Below, one piece after another: positions 1 to 10,229 of a stretch of 42,056 nt of DNA. A program made the translations under genes and the position numbers. The DNA lies in the NCBI GenBank assembly GCA_023334545.1, contig JAADVB010000170.1, forward strand, positions 1-42,056, written 5' to 3'. The notes under the pieces are model-generated. The model saw nothing but the letters and a program-made list of their open reading frames with translations, had not been told where the DNA came from and searched no databases. The number at the start of each line of letters is the position of its first letter. Positions within the stretch are counted from its first letter, which is position 1. The DNA comes from Salisapilia sapeloensis (Eukaryota > Oomycota > Peronosporomycetes > Peronosporales > Salisapiliaceae).

Positions 1-744
1 CGTCGGTGTATCTGTTGGGCTACTCGTAGAGTTGCCACTAGATGAAGAGGACGGGGGCTCTGTTGGTGGGTCAGTAGAGCTTCCACTCGAGGATAAAGAC
101 GGAGACTCGGTAGGAGCCTGTGTAGGAGCCTGTGTAGGGGCCTGCGTAGGAACCTGTGTAGGAGCTTGTGTAGGAGCCTCAGGTGGCTCTGTTGGTTCCT
201 CAGTCGGTGCGTCAGTAGAGCTTCCACTCGAGGATAAAGACGGAGACTCGGTAGGAATTGATGTCGGTGCTGATGTAGGCGCCTTGGTTGGACTTGTACT
301 AGGTGGCTCTGTTGGAGTTGTACTAGGTAACTCGGTCGGCGCTGTAGTAGGTGACTGTGTTGGTAACTCGGTCGGCTTTGTTGTAGGCGACTCGGTTGGT
401 GCCGTCGTGGGTGACTCGGTCGGCGCTGGTGAAGGAGTCTCAGGCGGTGCTGAAGGAGTATCAGTCGGTGCTGTTGAAGGAGAAGCGGATGGGGTGTTTA
501 TAGGGGCCTCTGTCGGATCAGTTGTCGGATCCTGATCCGGGTCACCCTCTCCTACAGGTGGATCCGTCGACTCTCCATCGCTACTCGCGGTCGCTTCGAT
601 ACTCAATTGTCTTATGACGAACTCATCCGGCACGACGATCGACTTGTCTGGGTCCTCCGAGTCCGTCATGTCATGCACGGACGTCGATGTGGACAGCAAA
701 CTAGCTAGGCACAAGAGCAGCGCGATCCGATGTATTGTCAGCAT
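1..744 (-). CDS. Secreted Pro/Thr-rich repeat (mucin-like) protein, 5' part only
   Basis: Translation from the ATG at 744-742 stays open for 248 codons to the left edge, so the 3' end is missing. Residues 1 to about 22 form a signal peptide (basic start, then a run of Leu/Ala/Ser). A short acidic stretch follows, and from about residue 70 the protein is almost entirely PTxA/PTES/PTEP repeats with two copies of a Ser-rich block (PTESPSLSSSGSSTD). Such sequence is normally a heavily O-glycosylated stalk or wall spacer, so a cell-surface or secreted role is inferred. The repeats resemble the stalk of the thaumatin-like protein at 10230-11447. The missing end could hold a membrane anchor or another domain. 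A long open frame on the other strand is only the mirror image of the repeats. Confidence 0.8.
   Translation of the reverse strand, partial: MLTIHRIALLLCLASLLSTSTSVHDMTDSEDPDKSIVVPDEFVIRQLSIEATASSDGESTDPPVGEGDPDQDPTTDPTEAPINTPSASPSTAPTDTPSAPPETPSPAPTESPTTAPTESPTTKPTELPTQSPTTAPTELPSTTPTEPPSTSPTKAPTSAPTSIPTESPSLSSSGSSTDAPTEEPTEPPEAPTQAPTQVPTQAPTQAPTQAPTESPSLSSSGSSTDPPTEPPSSSSSGNSTSSPTDTPT
70..256. repeat. 46-bp direct repeat inside the Pro/Thr gene
   Basis: Bases 70-115 and 211-256 are identical over 46 bp. They encode the duplicated Ser-rich block on the minus strand. The copies are 141 bp apart with the PTQA array between them, which fits duplication by unequal exchange. Confidence 0.85.
111..179. 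repeat. 12-bp tandem array encoding PTQA
   Basis: Between five and six units of a 12-bp motif (TAGGAGCCTGTG on the plus strand, one or two changes per unit) run head to tail. On the minus strand each unit encodes Ala-Pro-Thr-Gln. Copy number could vary between strains. Confidence 0.8.
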
Positions 745-1661
745 GATTTATGTCGCGTCCGGTGGGAATAAATTAGAGCAAGTGGTAGCAATGCGCTAGT
801 CGATGTACTCTGTATGAGAGTTGATAAGAACTGTATACAAGAAGCATGTCAGTTAGCTCGACATGGACATCAAGTATGAAAAAGCAATTTGTACCTAGGA
901 GTTTCTTTCTCGTCACGAACGCGACTGTTTCTCAATCAACGGACGGGAGCGAACTGGATGTACTGCAAGTCTCGTTCCAAGTCAAGCAGAGAAGCAAGCG
1001 AGACCGGCGGTTCCACGCCCCTTGTCCTCGGCAACGGATAAAAGACTTGCCGACTACTAGTGCACGTCGGAAGCGTGGAAGTAGAGTGAAGATCGAAGAA
1101 GAAACGATTGATAAAGTTTTTTACGCCGTACTACTGTACCACGTTCCCCGGCTCCTACGGCCGAATAAACGTTCGTGATTGGTACAGACGTACCTACATC
1201 CGGCATTAACTAGCTTTTCTTTCCTGCACAAATTTCTATCGTGCATTGTATAGACCCGAGTGACTGGTGCTGAACCTAGGTCACCTTTCGATCGACTTGA
1301 TGGACGTCTGAGTCACGCGACTCTTCCAACGTATCGCTGATGAGGAGACATGTACTACTTTCATCGTTGCTTGGGGGCAACTTGATATGATCCACGAAAA
1401 TAACATTGCATGCGATGGATATTCATATAGGGTTTCGCTTTATCAATCTTTTCTTCTCCTGCAACGATGGCAGGCAGAGAGAATTTATACGCAAGTGTTA
1501 CGAGAGAGCAAAGTATCCACTTTGACTCTGGGACATTCATAGGCTTGACATGAGATCAGAAGCTAATGCATATCAAGATGGTGTACGCCATGAACTTGAA
1601 GACGACGGAACAAGTTCCAATATACTTTTTGGTTCCTAACGACTGTACGACATGAAACTTC
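745..1661. other. Intergenic, 917 bp
   Basis: This holds the 5' flank of the Pro/Thr gene and the 3' flank of the FYVE gene. A stretch at 779-796, read on the minus strand, loosely resembles the oomycete initiator about 35-50 bp upstream of the ATG at 744. The only long frame (846-1178, plus) has no recognisable domain. I see no RNA gene or repeat. Confidence 0.5.
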
Positions 1662-4007
1662 CTACGGCTCTTTCTCTTCTTCCGGCATACCCATGATCTC
1701 ATGCAGCTCACCTATCAGCGCATTATAACGTTGTTTCCGACGATAAATCTCCGGATCGTTGTAAATGCTCCCACCACGTTTCCGCTCGTTCCCGTGCTCC
1801 AGCTGACGCACTTCGTTCTCCAGACTATCTACATGCTCTTTCATCACCGATTGGGCTTCAAACGCACTTAGCTTACTACTCGCATCCGCCAGCTTAGTAC
1901 GTAGTAGATCCACTTGAGATCGTAACACCTGAAGTTCCGACGGTGGCTCGTCTGGAGCACTCGTCTGACGCTGCATCACCGGGATACTTTCCACCGACGA
2001 CAGGCTCGTACGCGTACGTCGTGTCCGTTCACCAGCAGTCTGGTCCGTAAAAGACGTCGACTTGATATCAACCAGGGCCGACCGATCCTCCTTGTGCAAA
2101 AAGGTGTCCACATCGGTATCGACACCGGATGCTCGAGATGGTAACTCAGCAGAATTGATATTAGATCCGCTTTGAGCCAACGACTCGACCATCCGTGAGC
2201 TGATACTGCAAGTCTCATCATCATCATCCATCATCGTGCTATCCCTTTCTGCCGCCCCCATCTCACTCATGCGCATCAAGTCTTCCTTTAGGTTACCAAT
2301 CGAGCTTAACAAGCGACGCATCGAGTCTCCTTCATCTTCTCTATCGCTTTTGCGTCGTGTAGACACCTCGTTCAGATTCGACTGAGACCTCTTGTAGTGC
2401 GCTCGCTGGGCTAACCGACCCATTGGAGCCCCTTCATAGCTTCGATCTAGCTGGTCCCACGAACCAGAGGAATACTCGGTGCATAGCACTCGTTCCAACT
2501 CTTTCATTTCCATCATCTCCGCATCCTTCGACGATCCACGAGAGGAGCTCGAATGTCGATCGTACGGTGAGCCATTTTGGACGGAGCTCGAGACGGAATG
2601 ATCACTAGAGTCAGATGGAGCGCTACCGACACCTCGCGCAGAGTCCCAAGCAAGACTCATTATATTGCTCGGACCACCAGTATGTCGACGAACCGGAGCA
2701 GATTCATTTATTCGCTCTTGGCCTGTAGAGTGAGGCATATGTGTTGCGGCAGTACTTGAATCAGACGATGTCCTGTAGCTGTTGGTCGAGGACGAGACGG
2801 TACTCCGGACGTTAAATGTGTAGACTTCATCGCTGCTGGCTTGGTCTGATGATGTAGAAGACATGGCGGAAGCCGAGTTCATCCGCCAAATGGATGATGA
2901 CGATGTTATAGACGGAGTAGACGCTGATCCTCTCGCCTGCACGACGCATGCTGTACAGATACGCAGGTGCGTCACACCGTATCCAGGGACATCAACCTCT
3001 CGACTCGGACAGCAATTGGTACAAATGACATCACCGCAGTGACGGCAGTGGTGTTTACGACGAAAGGCAAACATTTTGGAGCAGACAGCACAAGCCTTGC
3101 GGTCTTCATCTCGTACCCAATGCTTTCTCGAGATGAAAGCCAATTTACTCAGACGACGACGCTCTAGGAGAGCTTCAATGCGAGATATACTCTTTATTCG
3201 ACGAGCGAGGAGGTTCTCAAGCTGAGTCCGTGGAAGGTCCGTTGCATCTAGCTGACTTTGCATGATAAAGGACACTTGCACAAGATCCTTTCTTTCCGTC
3301 GGGAGGATCAAGATACCACATTGATGGAAGATGCCTCGCTTTAGTCCGAAGCCGGATAAGGACGGCACTTCGCTTTCGCGAGAGATACTTTCTTGAATGA
3401 TAAAACCAAATTCACTATCGTCAGCGTTCTCCATCGAGTCACTGGACGTGATACCAGTGTGTTCGAGGTAGCAATAGTCCGTCCCAGTAGAATGCCTTGT
3501 ACCGTTTAATGACTTTCCATCGTTGAAAGCACACCATTTGATGGTTGTAAAGCACTGGGGATTCAGACTTATCACGTTACTACTTTCATTTTCCTTGGCG
3601 GACGGTGCCAATGTCTGCAGGCACATAGCATCGAGGAAACGTTCTTTGTGTAGAAACTTCATAGCCGAACGATAGTCATCCGTGAGTGGTGTTCCAATCG
3701 CTTCGAGGACTTCACTGATACTTGAGGTGATGTGAATGGTAGCACAGACACTGACGCATGCAGATCCACCACTGGATGACTGGTGCGCCGATCCAGTTGG
3801 TTGGATACCTTGAGGCTTGCTTTGACTGATCATGTGGACTTTGCTCATGGTGATACCATCTTTGTCAATAGTTTTTTTCCAGTTGTACGTCTTGAGACTC
3901 GTGTAGAGGCTTTGGACAGCACTCTCAGCTGTCGCAATATAAGCATCGTTGTCTTCCGGTGAGACTTCTAGAGGCGGAAAGAAGTTACTTTTGAGAGGAA
4001 ACTCCAT
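1662..4007 (-). CDS. FYVE zinc-finger protein with START-like N-terminus
   Basis: The protein has 781 residues and no intron. The FYVE domain lies at about 297-356: the WVRDED entry, the basic RRKHHCRHCG patch that binds phosphatidylinositol 3-phosphate, eight Cys ligands (306, 309, 321, 324, 329, 332, 351, 354) and the RICTAC end. Residues 90-290 resemble the lipid-binding START-like region that precedes FYVE in a family greatly expanded in oomycetes. The middle is Ser-rich and probably disordered. Residues about 690-745 can form a coiled coil. Recruitment to endosomal membranes is the expected role; the cargo or partner is not visible. FYVE assignment is firm, START-like assignment is tentative. 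Confidence 0.9.
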   Translation of the reverse strand: MEFPLKSNFFPPLEVSPEDNDAYIATAESAVQSLYTSLKTYNWKKTIDKDGITMSKVHMISQSKPQGIQPTGSAHQSSSGGSACVSVCATIHITSSISEVLEAIGTPLTDDYRSAMKFLHKERFLDAMCLQTLAPSAKENESSNVISLNPQCFTTIKWCAFNDGKSLNGTRHSTGTDYCYLEHTGITSSDSMENADDSEFGFIIQESISRESEVPSLSGFGLKRGIFHQCGILILPTERKDLVQVSFIMQSQLDATDLPRTQLENLLARRIKSISRIEALLERRRLSKLAFISRKHWVRDEDRKACAVCSKMFAFRRKHHCRHCGDVICTNCCPSREVDVPGYGVTHLRICTACVVQARGSASTPSITSSSSIWRMNSASAMSSTSSDQASSDEVYTFNVRSTVSSSTNSYRTSSDSSTAATHMPHSTGQERINESAPVRRHTGGPSNIMSLAWDSARGVGSAPSDSSDHSVSSSVQNGSPYDRHSSSSRGSSKDAEMMEMKELERVLCTEYSSGSWDQLDRSYEGAPMGRLAQRAHYKRSQSNLNEVSTRRKSDREDEGDSMRRLLSSIGNLKEDLMRMSEMGAAERDSTMMDDDDETCSISSRMVESLAQSGSNINSAELPSRASGVDTDVDTFLHKEDRSALVDIKSTSFTDQTAGERTRRTRTSLSSVESIPVMQRQTSAPDEPPSELQVLRSQVDLLRTKLADASSKLSAFEAQSVMKEHVDSLENEVRQLEHGNERKRGGSIYNDPEIYRRKQRYNALIGELHEIMGMPEEEKEP

Positions 4008-5322
4008 CTTAAGCTAGATATTATCCCCGTAGCGTGTTCTACAGTAGGAATAGTGTTGTTGGTCTCCGTGGCGGATTATCTTCTGATCGCGAAACGCGCT
4101 TTAGAATCAAGCGATTGGGTTCAGTCCGCCTTATTTCTATGCTTGCAGCTCGTAATAGAATGCAAAGTGGAAGCATAGCACTGGCCTCTTCTTCTTCTCT
4201 TCACGACACTGCGTTGCGAAAGGTCCGATCATTAGTCTGTAGCAAGCGCTGACAGGAATCGGTGATTATGCAAGACTTGTACTGTAACGACTGCGCAACG
4301 CGAGACTTGAGCCTATAAAGGAAATCGATACTAACAAAGCAGAAAAGTATTCATTTGTTATATGAAAAGCTTCCGTCGACTGTCTTCATCGAAAAAACAG
4401 TCATGGAAGGACGACTGGTTTCCCGGAAAGAGATTCATCTACCGTTTCAAGATTGCAACGTTTAAGGATCGAGTGTATCTTGCATATATCTGGACGATGA
4501 AAAGTTATTAAATACTACTCCTGTCCGTGTAGCTTTGGTTTTAACAACTCGGTAGGGCTTCCTGTCAGCGAGAGTCACTCAAGCGTTTCTGGACTACTCT
4601 AGGGTGACGCCTACCCATGGCGTCAGAGGAAAGCCGACTCGCGCACCTCATGAGATGCTCCTCTGCTGTCGTCAGTGCGAGCAGGCTGAGATTTTACTAC
4701 TTCGTAACTCGAAAATCGAAACCTAAGCTGACCGTGGTTCTTGTTTCTGTAAATGACCTACAGCCCTCTTTCCAAAGCCGATTGTAACACTTGCTATCGA
4801 GGCGTCAGGTTACTTCTGACGTAATGCTAACGTTTGGTTCAAGTATGCATCCATGACCTCTCGAGTGGAGCTTGTAAAGAGTATGAATTCCTTTCCATTT
4901 TCGGTCATGATCAATATCTACATCGTCTTCGTTGAGTTATCACGCCCAAAGGTGTGCATGAGATCATTCAATCTGACTTGGATGTGGATAAGTAGATACC
5001 TACTTATACCAAAGACACCGTTTAGATGCCTTCATGAAGTTGCTTTCTCACAAGTATCTAGTACAAACGAACTAGATCTATTGTCCTCTTGATCAGACAT
5101 TTCTAAAGTGCATGTACCCATCCTCTATACCCTGCACCAAGTCGCTATAGCCTTATGTATTGCTGTCTATACTTGAGCTCCCATGTAGAAACACCCAGGT
5201 GACCAATCTTCCTATCAAGTCTCCTACATGAACGCGAGATGTCAACTCCTCTGATGAAAACTAGCTCATATTTGTCCTATATTTCCTTCTTACTTATCCA
5301 ATCTCCATACTATGGTAAACTC
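4008..5322. other. Intergenic, 1.3 kb
   Basis: This is the 5' flank of the FYVE gene and the 3' flank of the next minus-strand gene. Short frames at 4034-4252 and 4853-5092 show no domain, signal peptide or plausible splice partner. No clear initiator match was found upstream of 4007. Confidence 0.5.
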
Positions 5323-6910
5323 TCATCCTTGCAATTTCTGCACAAACGCTTGTAAATCCACGCCCGTCGCCTCGTTTACGTCGACATGAGGATACTCCAC
5401 TTGCACATCCATTTGCTTCACTTGGTCCATCCGTTGTTTGAAAAAGTCATAGCAGACACCAGCATTAAACCCCGATTCATCCACCTCAAAAGACGCTTTT
5501 CGCTCCTTTTGAGCACAAACGGATGCATCCAAGCGCTGCACAATCTCTTCTTCAAAAGACACGACATTGTCACCCATCATCTCTTCCAACATACACGACT
5601 CTGTCTCGGACACTGGGCACAAGACGCTGCCAATCATGATACTATCCGAAGGACAGGTCTGGGTGACTAGAGGCAATTGCTCCAGTATCTCCTCCCGTAC
5701 TTCCGATTCCATCTGATGTGTAGATAGATGCGCATCCGAGTGGAAGACTTGCACTTCCTCTTCCCCTATTTCGACGTTTGCAACGTTCTTTTTGATACGA
5801 TTCTTACGTCTCCGATTATTCCGTTTTTTACCAGGACCACGCACTTGCCTCGATTCCGTGTCTACTACCTCGATAATACACTTGGATTGATAGACGGTAC
5901 AGAGGACAGTCACGACGCCAGGTTGCGGGAACTTCCATGCGAACCGATCGGACGGTAACAACGTCGGTGACGTCGCTTTCACTTGAACATTTGTACCGTC
6001 ATGAGGTACAAAAGCTGCTTCCAAGTGGTGCTCGACCATAGCTGGTGTCTCTGCATCTACTTGCCACACGACCACTGCACCTTTCGTGATAGACATTCTG
6101 ATTGGATGAAATTCGTATTTGGTAATCTGGATTTCCTCTACGTTTCCATTCGAGCCAAGATGCTCCAATGGGTATGCGTGCGGGAATATCTGATCGTCAG
6201 AGATCTCGGAAGGTGGAGAGAAGGATGTCGTGGTGAATACTAACGCATTGGAGTCATCGTCAGACCCAGACTGAGTCTCCTGACTCGATGACTCAATAGA
6301 ATTTTTATCTAGTCGCTCCGATGTGTCGGTATTCAGTGAAAGAAGAGCCTTGGACTCGGCCTTCACTTGCTGCCTTGTCGCAGCTGTATAATCCTCCTCT
6401 TCATCTTTATTTTTCGTTCTCTTTTTCTTTTCTTTCTGTAGTGTATCGATTTGGGGCTCGGTCGTGGCAGACGGCAGGATCTTGGGCTGCCATTTATATC
6501 GAGGCGGTCCTGTCCTTTTAGCAGATTGGGAGAATGCCGACGCTGAGTCGGTGTCATTCTTGCCTGCGTCTATACTGTTTTCAATACCATGCGTTGTATG
6601 TGTCCAAAGAAAGAATATGACCTCGACTCGATTTTCTCTGGCTTCTCGAATGACGTTTCTGCTTGGAGTGGTCTCTTACCTGCTCTAGTTGATCTTGCCT
6701 GTCATTCACTTCCGTTTGATTACTTTGGTCGTGTAAATCGGACGACGTGACATCGGTATTTTGTGGCTGTATCGTTTTCTTCACATCATTCTCCACCTCC
6801 TGATTATTATGCGTGGTAGTTGAAGCTGTCTTGCTTGGCCTACTCACTTTCTTTGGTCGATACCTGCGACCGCCATTCGAAACTACTCGACACAACCAAG
6901 CCTTTAGCAT
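5323..6910 (-). CDS. Cupredoxin-like domain protein with charged basic segments
   Basis: The main frame is open from the stop at 5323 up to at least 6600, well past any ATG, so an upstream exon is needed. A likely first exon starts at the ATG at 6910 and ends at 6680 before a good donor (GTAAGA). The acceptor is unresolved; candidates lie between about 6550 and 6440. The domain at 5857-6138 reads like a plastocyanin/cupredoxin fold: EFHP, a Gly strand, VWQVD, VEHHLEA, a Phe-rich strand, PGVVTVLC, then a closing IIEVVD strand. One His and the Cys of a type 1 copper site are present, but the usual C-x(2-4)-H-x(4)-M end reads CTVYQSKC, so copper binding is doubtful. A Lys/Arg-rich stretch that could be a nuclear signal follows, then an acidic tail. 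No signal peptide is visible. Fold is moderately sure, function unknown. Confidence 0.6.
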
Positions 6911-7941
6911 TTGTCATGAAGATACTTCTGATTACTTTTTTCTTGCTCGCTCGCTCAAGAAGTGTATAACCATGTGATCTATGCTACTTTCAAGGTATAA
7001 ACATGCATGTACCTTGCTCAGTAATCTTGGCCATGGACTTGGAATGACAGGAGAAGAGGTCTTAAACGTTTTTCTTCTTGTTATTTTTTCTCCACATCCT
7101 AGAAACGGACCAGGTTGCACGAATACGAACTCTTTATAATGTTGAACGAATGTCGCTTGAGCTAGATGTCCACAACTTTGTTACATCGTCATCATCTCTT
7201 TCTAGGTTTCTTGTCTAGGAATGCAAAATGACTTCAAGCTTTATGGGAAGTGAGCATAGAGTCCATAAAGCAATTCACATGAGATGAATGTAGGGTGTAA
7301 AATATGGTCCATTGGCTTGTTTCTTGTACCTTGCAACATGCGTTGGCTGCCATTTGATGCTTGACATGCAGTCGACACAACTTGAGTGCATAAACGCGAA
7401 GATATGCTTGATGAGAAGACTGTCTTTTAATCCCAGCAAACGCTCTTCATGAGCTTTCTGCATTATGTGATGAAGATACGAAGTAGGTTTCTCAGTCGTC
7501 TATCGTAGACACATCCAACTACTGTATTCCTCTGCCTTTAAACGAACTTATTGCCAGGAATTGGCGTACGTATCTTGTGCTTACGAGACAAAATGTACGA
7601 CCTGCCATTCCTATACGCTACTAATGTCATTGGGATACCTCGTACGTCTCAAGCATCTTCTGGGCGTACCAGTTACCACTGCATTGTGTCTCTTAGCAGA
7701 TGAGACCACTTCATCTCGAGCGCGTGTACGTACGTAGAGGTATTGGCGATACTTTGCGCTCAGAATTTGGCTGAGAACGTCGAGATGATGCCAATTTAAG
7801 CCGATAGGACGATTCAGATCAGTTGGACGTAGACGTGTATGTGGCTCAATTGACAGTCTCCGTAGTCATTTTCACATTTGCTGCTCCAGGAAAGCACCAT
7901 CCTCTGCTTTTAACCTCTACATACGCCTCTCGACGACAAAC
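6911..7941. other. Divergent intergenic, 1 kb
   Basis: This separates the cupredoxin-like gene (minus) from the acyltransferase gene (plus). Minus-strand frames at 6932-7120 and 7275-7463 have no recognisable content. The only clear signal is the core promoter near 7866. Confidence 0.5.
7866..7881 (+). promoter_or_regulatory. Oomycete Inr + FPR core promoter (acyltransferase gene)
   Basis: TCATTTTCACATTTGC matches the initiator (YCAYTYY) and the flanking promoter region (MWTTTNC) reported for oomycetes, both without mismatch. It lies 60-75 bp upstream of the ATG at 7942 and supports that start. Confidence 0.65.
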
Positions 7942-9492
7942 ATGGGCTGTTCTGGTAGTCGTGACCATGGATATTGGACCACTAGCTCTCTAAACGAAGG
8001 TACCTCGCAACGCGCTGCAGAAGACAAAATGACCACCAAGCTCCATAGCTTTGAGCTTCTGCAAGCAATGGACCCCAAGATTGCCAACATCATCGTCCAC
8101 TCCATGCGGATCCATGCTCCAATTAACGCTTTCGCGCAACATCTTCCGGAAGCATTGCGTCTCACCTTCAACACGCACCCTCGCATGCGTGCCATATTGG
8201 ACAAAGACAACGTCACTGCGCATATTCAACCGGACTTGACACCTCGCGACGTGGTCAAGCACAACTTGTTACGTGTGAAAGAGGTGTCTGAAGAAGAGAT
8301 GCAAGAATGGGAATCGTACGCAGAAGAGCGTTTGAACATCGCTTTCGACAGATACACGGAGCTGCCATTCTACTTCGTTGTCTGGACTTGTCAATCTACC
8401 AACGAATCACGCGTCATGCTCTTCTCAGAGCACTACATGTCCGACGGCGTATCCGGATACATCATCCTAAATGACCTCCTGGAGCACATTAGCAACTTGC
8501 ACCAGACTGGAGCGTCTCCAGTAAAGAAGATAAAGCTGGAGGAATCCGTGTACGAAAAGTTTCTGAATGATAAATCGACCAAGCTTCGTGTTCAAGAGGT
8601 CTTAGATGAAATGGACAAAAAGAAGGCAGAGCAGGAGAAAGAAGACGCAACCAGTTCCGATACGTCAGCAAGTTCTGAAGATGAATCTGGAGATTCTGCA
8701 GAGGCAGTGGCAATCTCCAAGCGGTCCAACTTCCTGTTTTCTGAAGGAACAGAAGCTAACAAAGATGCTTCTATTGCCAAATGCAGACAGGAAGGCACCA
8801 CGATCGGTGCTGCTCTGCTCACTGCCATGTGTGTTGCCGGATACGCCGAAGCTACGAGCTTAAAGGAACCTGAGCACGAAAGCAAGGATGGCATGTTCCG
8901 TATGAAGCAGGATATTGCATACGATCTACGTAAGCGCACTCCACAACCGATGGACTTACAGTCCGTTGGCTGCTACTTCTGCCCGGATGTCTCGACGTAC
9001 TTGACTAACGGATTCAACGCCAAGAGCACTTCGTTCTGGGACCTCGCAAAGTCTCTCAAGGGTGTCCTTCGTGACGTTGCCGGTGGAATCTCCTTACCAA
9101 CAACAATGGAGGTAGTCGAGCGCATCATGCAGTCGGAAGAAAAGAACTTTGGCACACTCCTCACTGGCGCTGACACAGAGGTGGATGCCTTTGGTAAGAT
9201 CTCCAACCTTGGTCAGTATCCATACAAAAAGGAGTTCCCACTTGGAGACGACAAGCTGCTCATTGAAAGCATCCACTTTGCCACCCCTGGTGCTGGGCCA
9301 ACGACAGAGCCCATCTTCTTCCTCTCAACAGTGCACACATTTGACTATGGATTGATGCACAAATATGATCATGCACGCGGCTTGAACTTGATGCGTATGA
9401 TTGTGGACACAATGGAAAATTTGGACCAAATCGACGACAAGATGACCATCTCTGAACTTTCAGAGAAGGTCATGGCTGCGGCTAGTGCCTAA
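7942..9492 (+). CDS. CoA-dependent acyltransferase (HxxxDG superfamily), lipid-anchored N-terminus
   Basis: The protein has 516 residues and no intron. The catalytic motif of the BAHD/condensation/alcohol acetyltransferase superfamily is seen as HYMSDG (His164, Asp168, Gly169). TFDYG near residue 470 occupies the place of the structural DFGWG-type motif. The general base His would transfer an acyl group from CoA to an alcohol or amine; the substrate cannot be told from sequence. An acidic Ser-rich insert at about 230-265 looks disordered. The protein begins MGCSGS, a typical N-myristoylation signal with an adjacent Cys for palmitoylation, so attachment to a cytoplasmic membrane face is likely. 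The start is fixed by this motif and by the core promoter upstream. Confidence 0.85.
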   Translation: MGCSGSRDHGYWTTSSLNEGTSQRAAEDKMTTKLHSFELLQAMDPKIANIIVHSMRIHAPINAFAQHLPEALRLTFNTHPRMRAILDKDNVTAHIQPDLTPRDVVKHNLLRVKEVSEEEMQEWESYAEERLNIAFDRYTELPFYFVVWTCQSTNESRVMLFSEHYMSDGVSGYIILNDLLEHISNLHQTGASPVKKIKLEESVYEKFLNDKSTKLRVQEVLDEMDKKKAEQEKEDATSSDTSASSEDESGDSAEAVAISKRSNFLFSEGTEANKDASIAKCRQEGTTIGAALLTAMCVAGYAEATSLKEPEHESKDGMFRMKQDIAYDLRKRTPQPMDLQSVGCYFCPDVSTYLTNGFNAKSTSFWDLAKSLKGVLRDVAGGISLPTTMEVVERIMQSEEKNFGTLLTGADTEVDAFGKISNLGQYPYKKEFPLGDDKLLIESIHFATPGAGPTTEPIFFLSTVHTFDYGLMHKYDHARGLNLMRMIVDTMENLDQIDDKMTISELSEKVMAAASA

Positions 9493-10229
9493 GCCCTCCC
9501 TTGACCATTTTGTGAACATGTTGTTTCATTTTGTCTTTAATCGACTGCCCAATACAGCACGATATCTTTTACATGTCTAAAAATACTTGCTTATTTCCCG
9601 ACAGAGATAACTTTGAAAGTGTTCAGATCAGTGTCCATCGTAATGAGATCATCTTATAACTCGACAATCGTAGCGTCTGGGATACAAGAGCACTTGCCAG
9701 GTTTAATACTGAGTGACTTAATTGCTTCCAAGTGATGTACTTACAACTATGCATCGCTCGGAAGCAGAAACTAATTCAAATGGTACATCCGCACATTCTT
9801 TTCCTGAACTATTGCTAGGTTACCACGACGGCCACTCCAGCGAAACCTTCGATATATACACTAGATTACTTTCGTTTCTCCGTCTTCTACAAGTATCCGC
9901 AACAAGCATATCAAAAGCTGATAGGTCTTCCTTGGCAACATTGAACTAGATACCACAGGTATCGACATGAATCAAGTATTCACTGACACTCTGCATGAGC
10001 TCTTGAGTGTTGAAGGACATTTAATGTTTACAAGTACAAGTCTACTCATGATGCAGGATCAACGAACAGAAGCTACGTGTCAATAGAGTATGTCAAGATG
10101 CTTCATCTGTCATTCTTTAGACAATAAAGCCAGATGAAAGTAGCATTGTTTATTTCAACGCCAAGTCATGCATGCATCACGAGAAATCACATTCAAAAGG
10201 TCAAAAAGGGTATGTCACCAGCGTTCGAC
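9493..10229. other. Convergent intergenic, 737 bp
   Basis: The 3' flanks of the acyltransferase and thaumatin-like genes meet here. A 75-codon frame at 9722-9949 lacks an ATG at its start and any recognisable feature. Nothing else was seen. Confidence 0.5.

Noticed and set aside
32-535. Long plus-strand frame of Gly/Val repeats
   Set aside because: It is the exact mirror of the Pro/Thr repeats encoded on the minus strand, which have a signal peptide and start codon.
846-1178. 110-codon plus-strand frame
   Set aside because: No recognisable domain, no promoter signal and basic low-information composition; chance frame is more likely.
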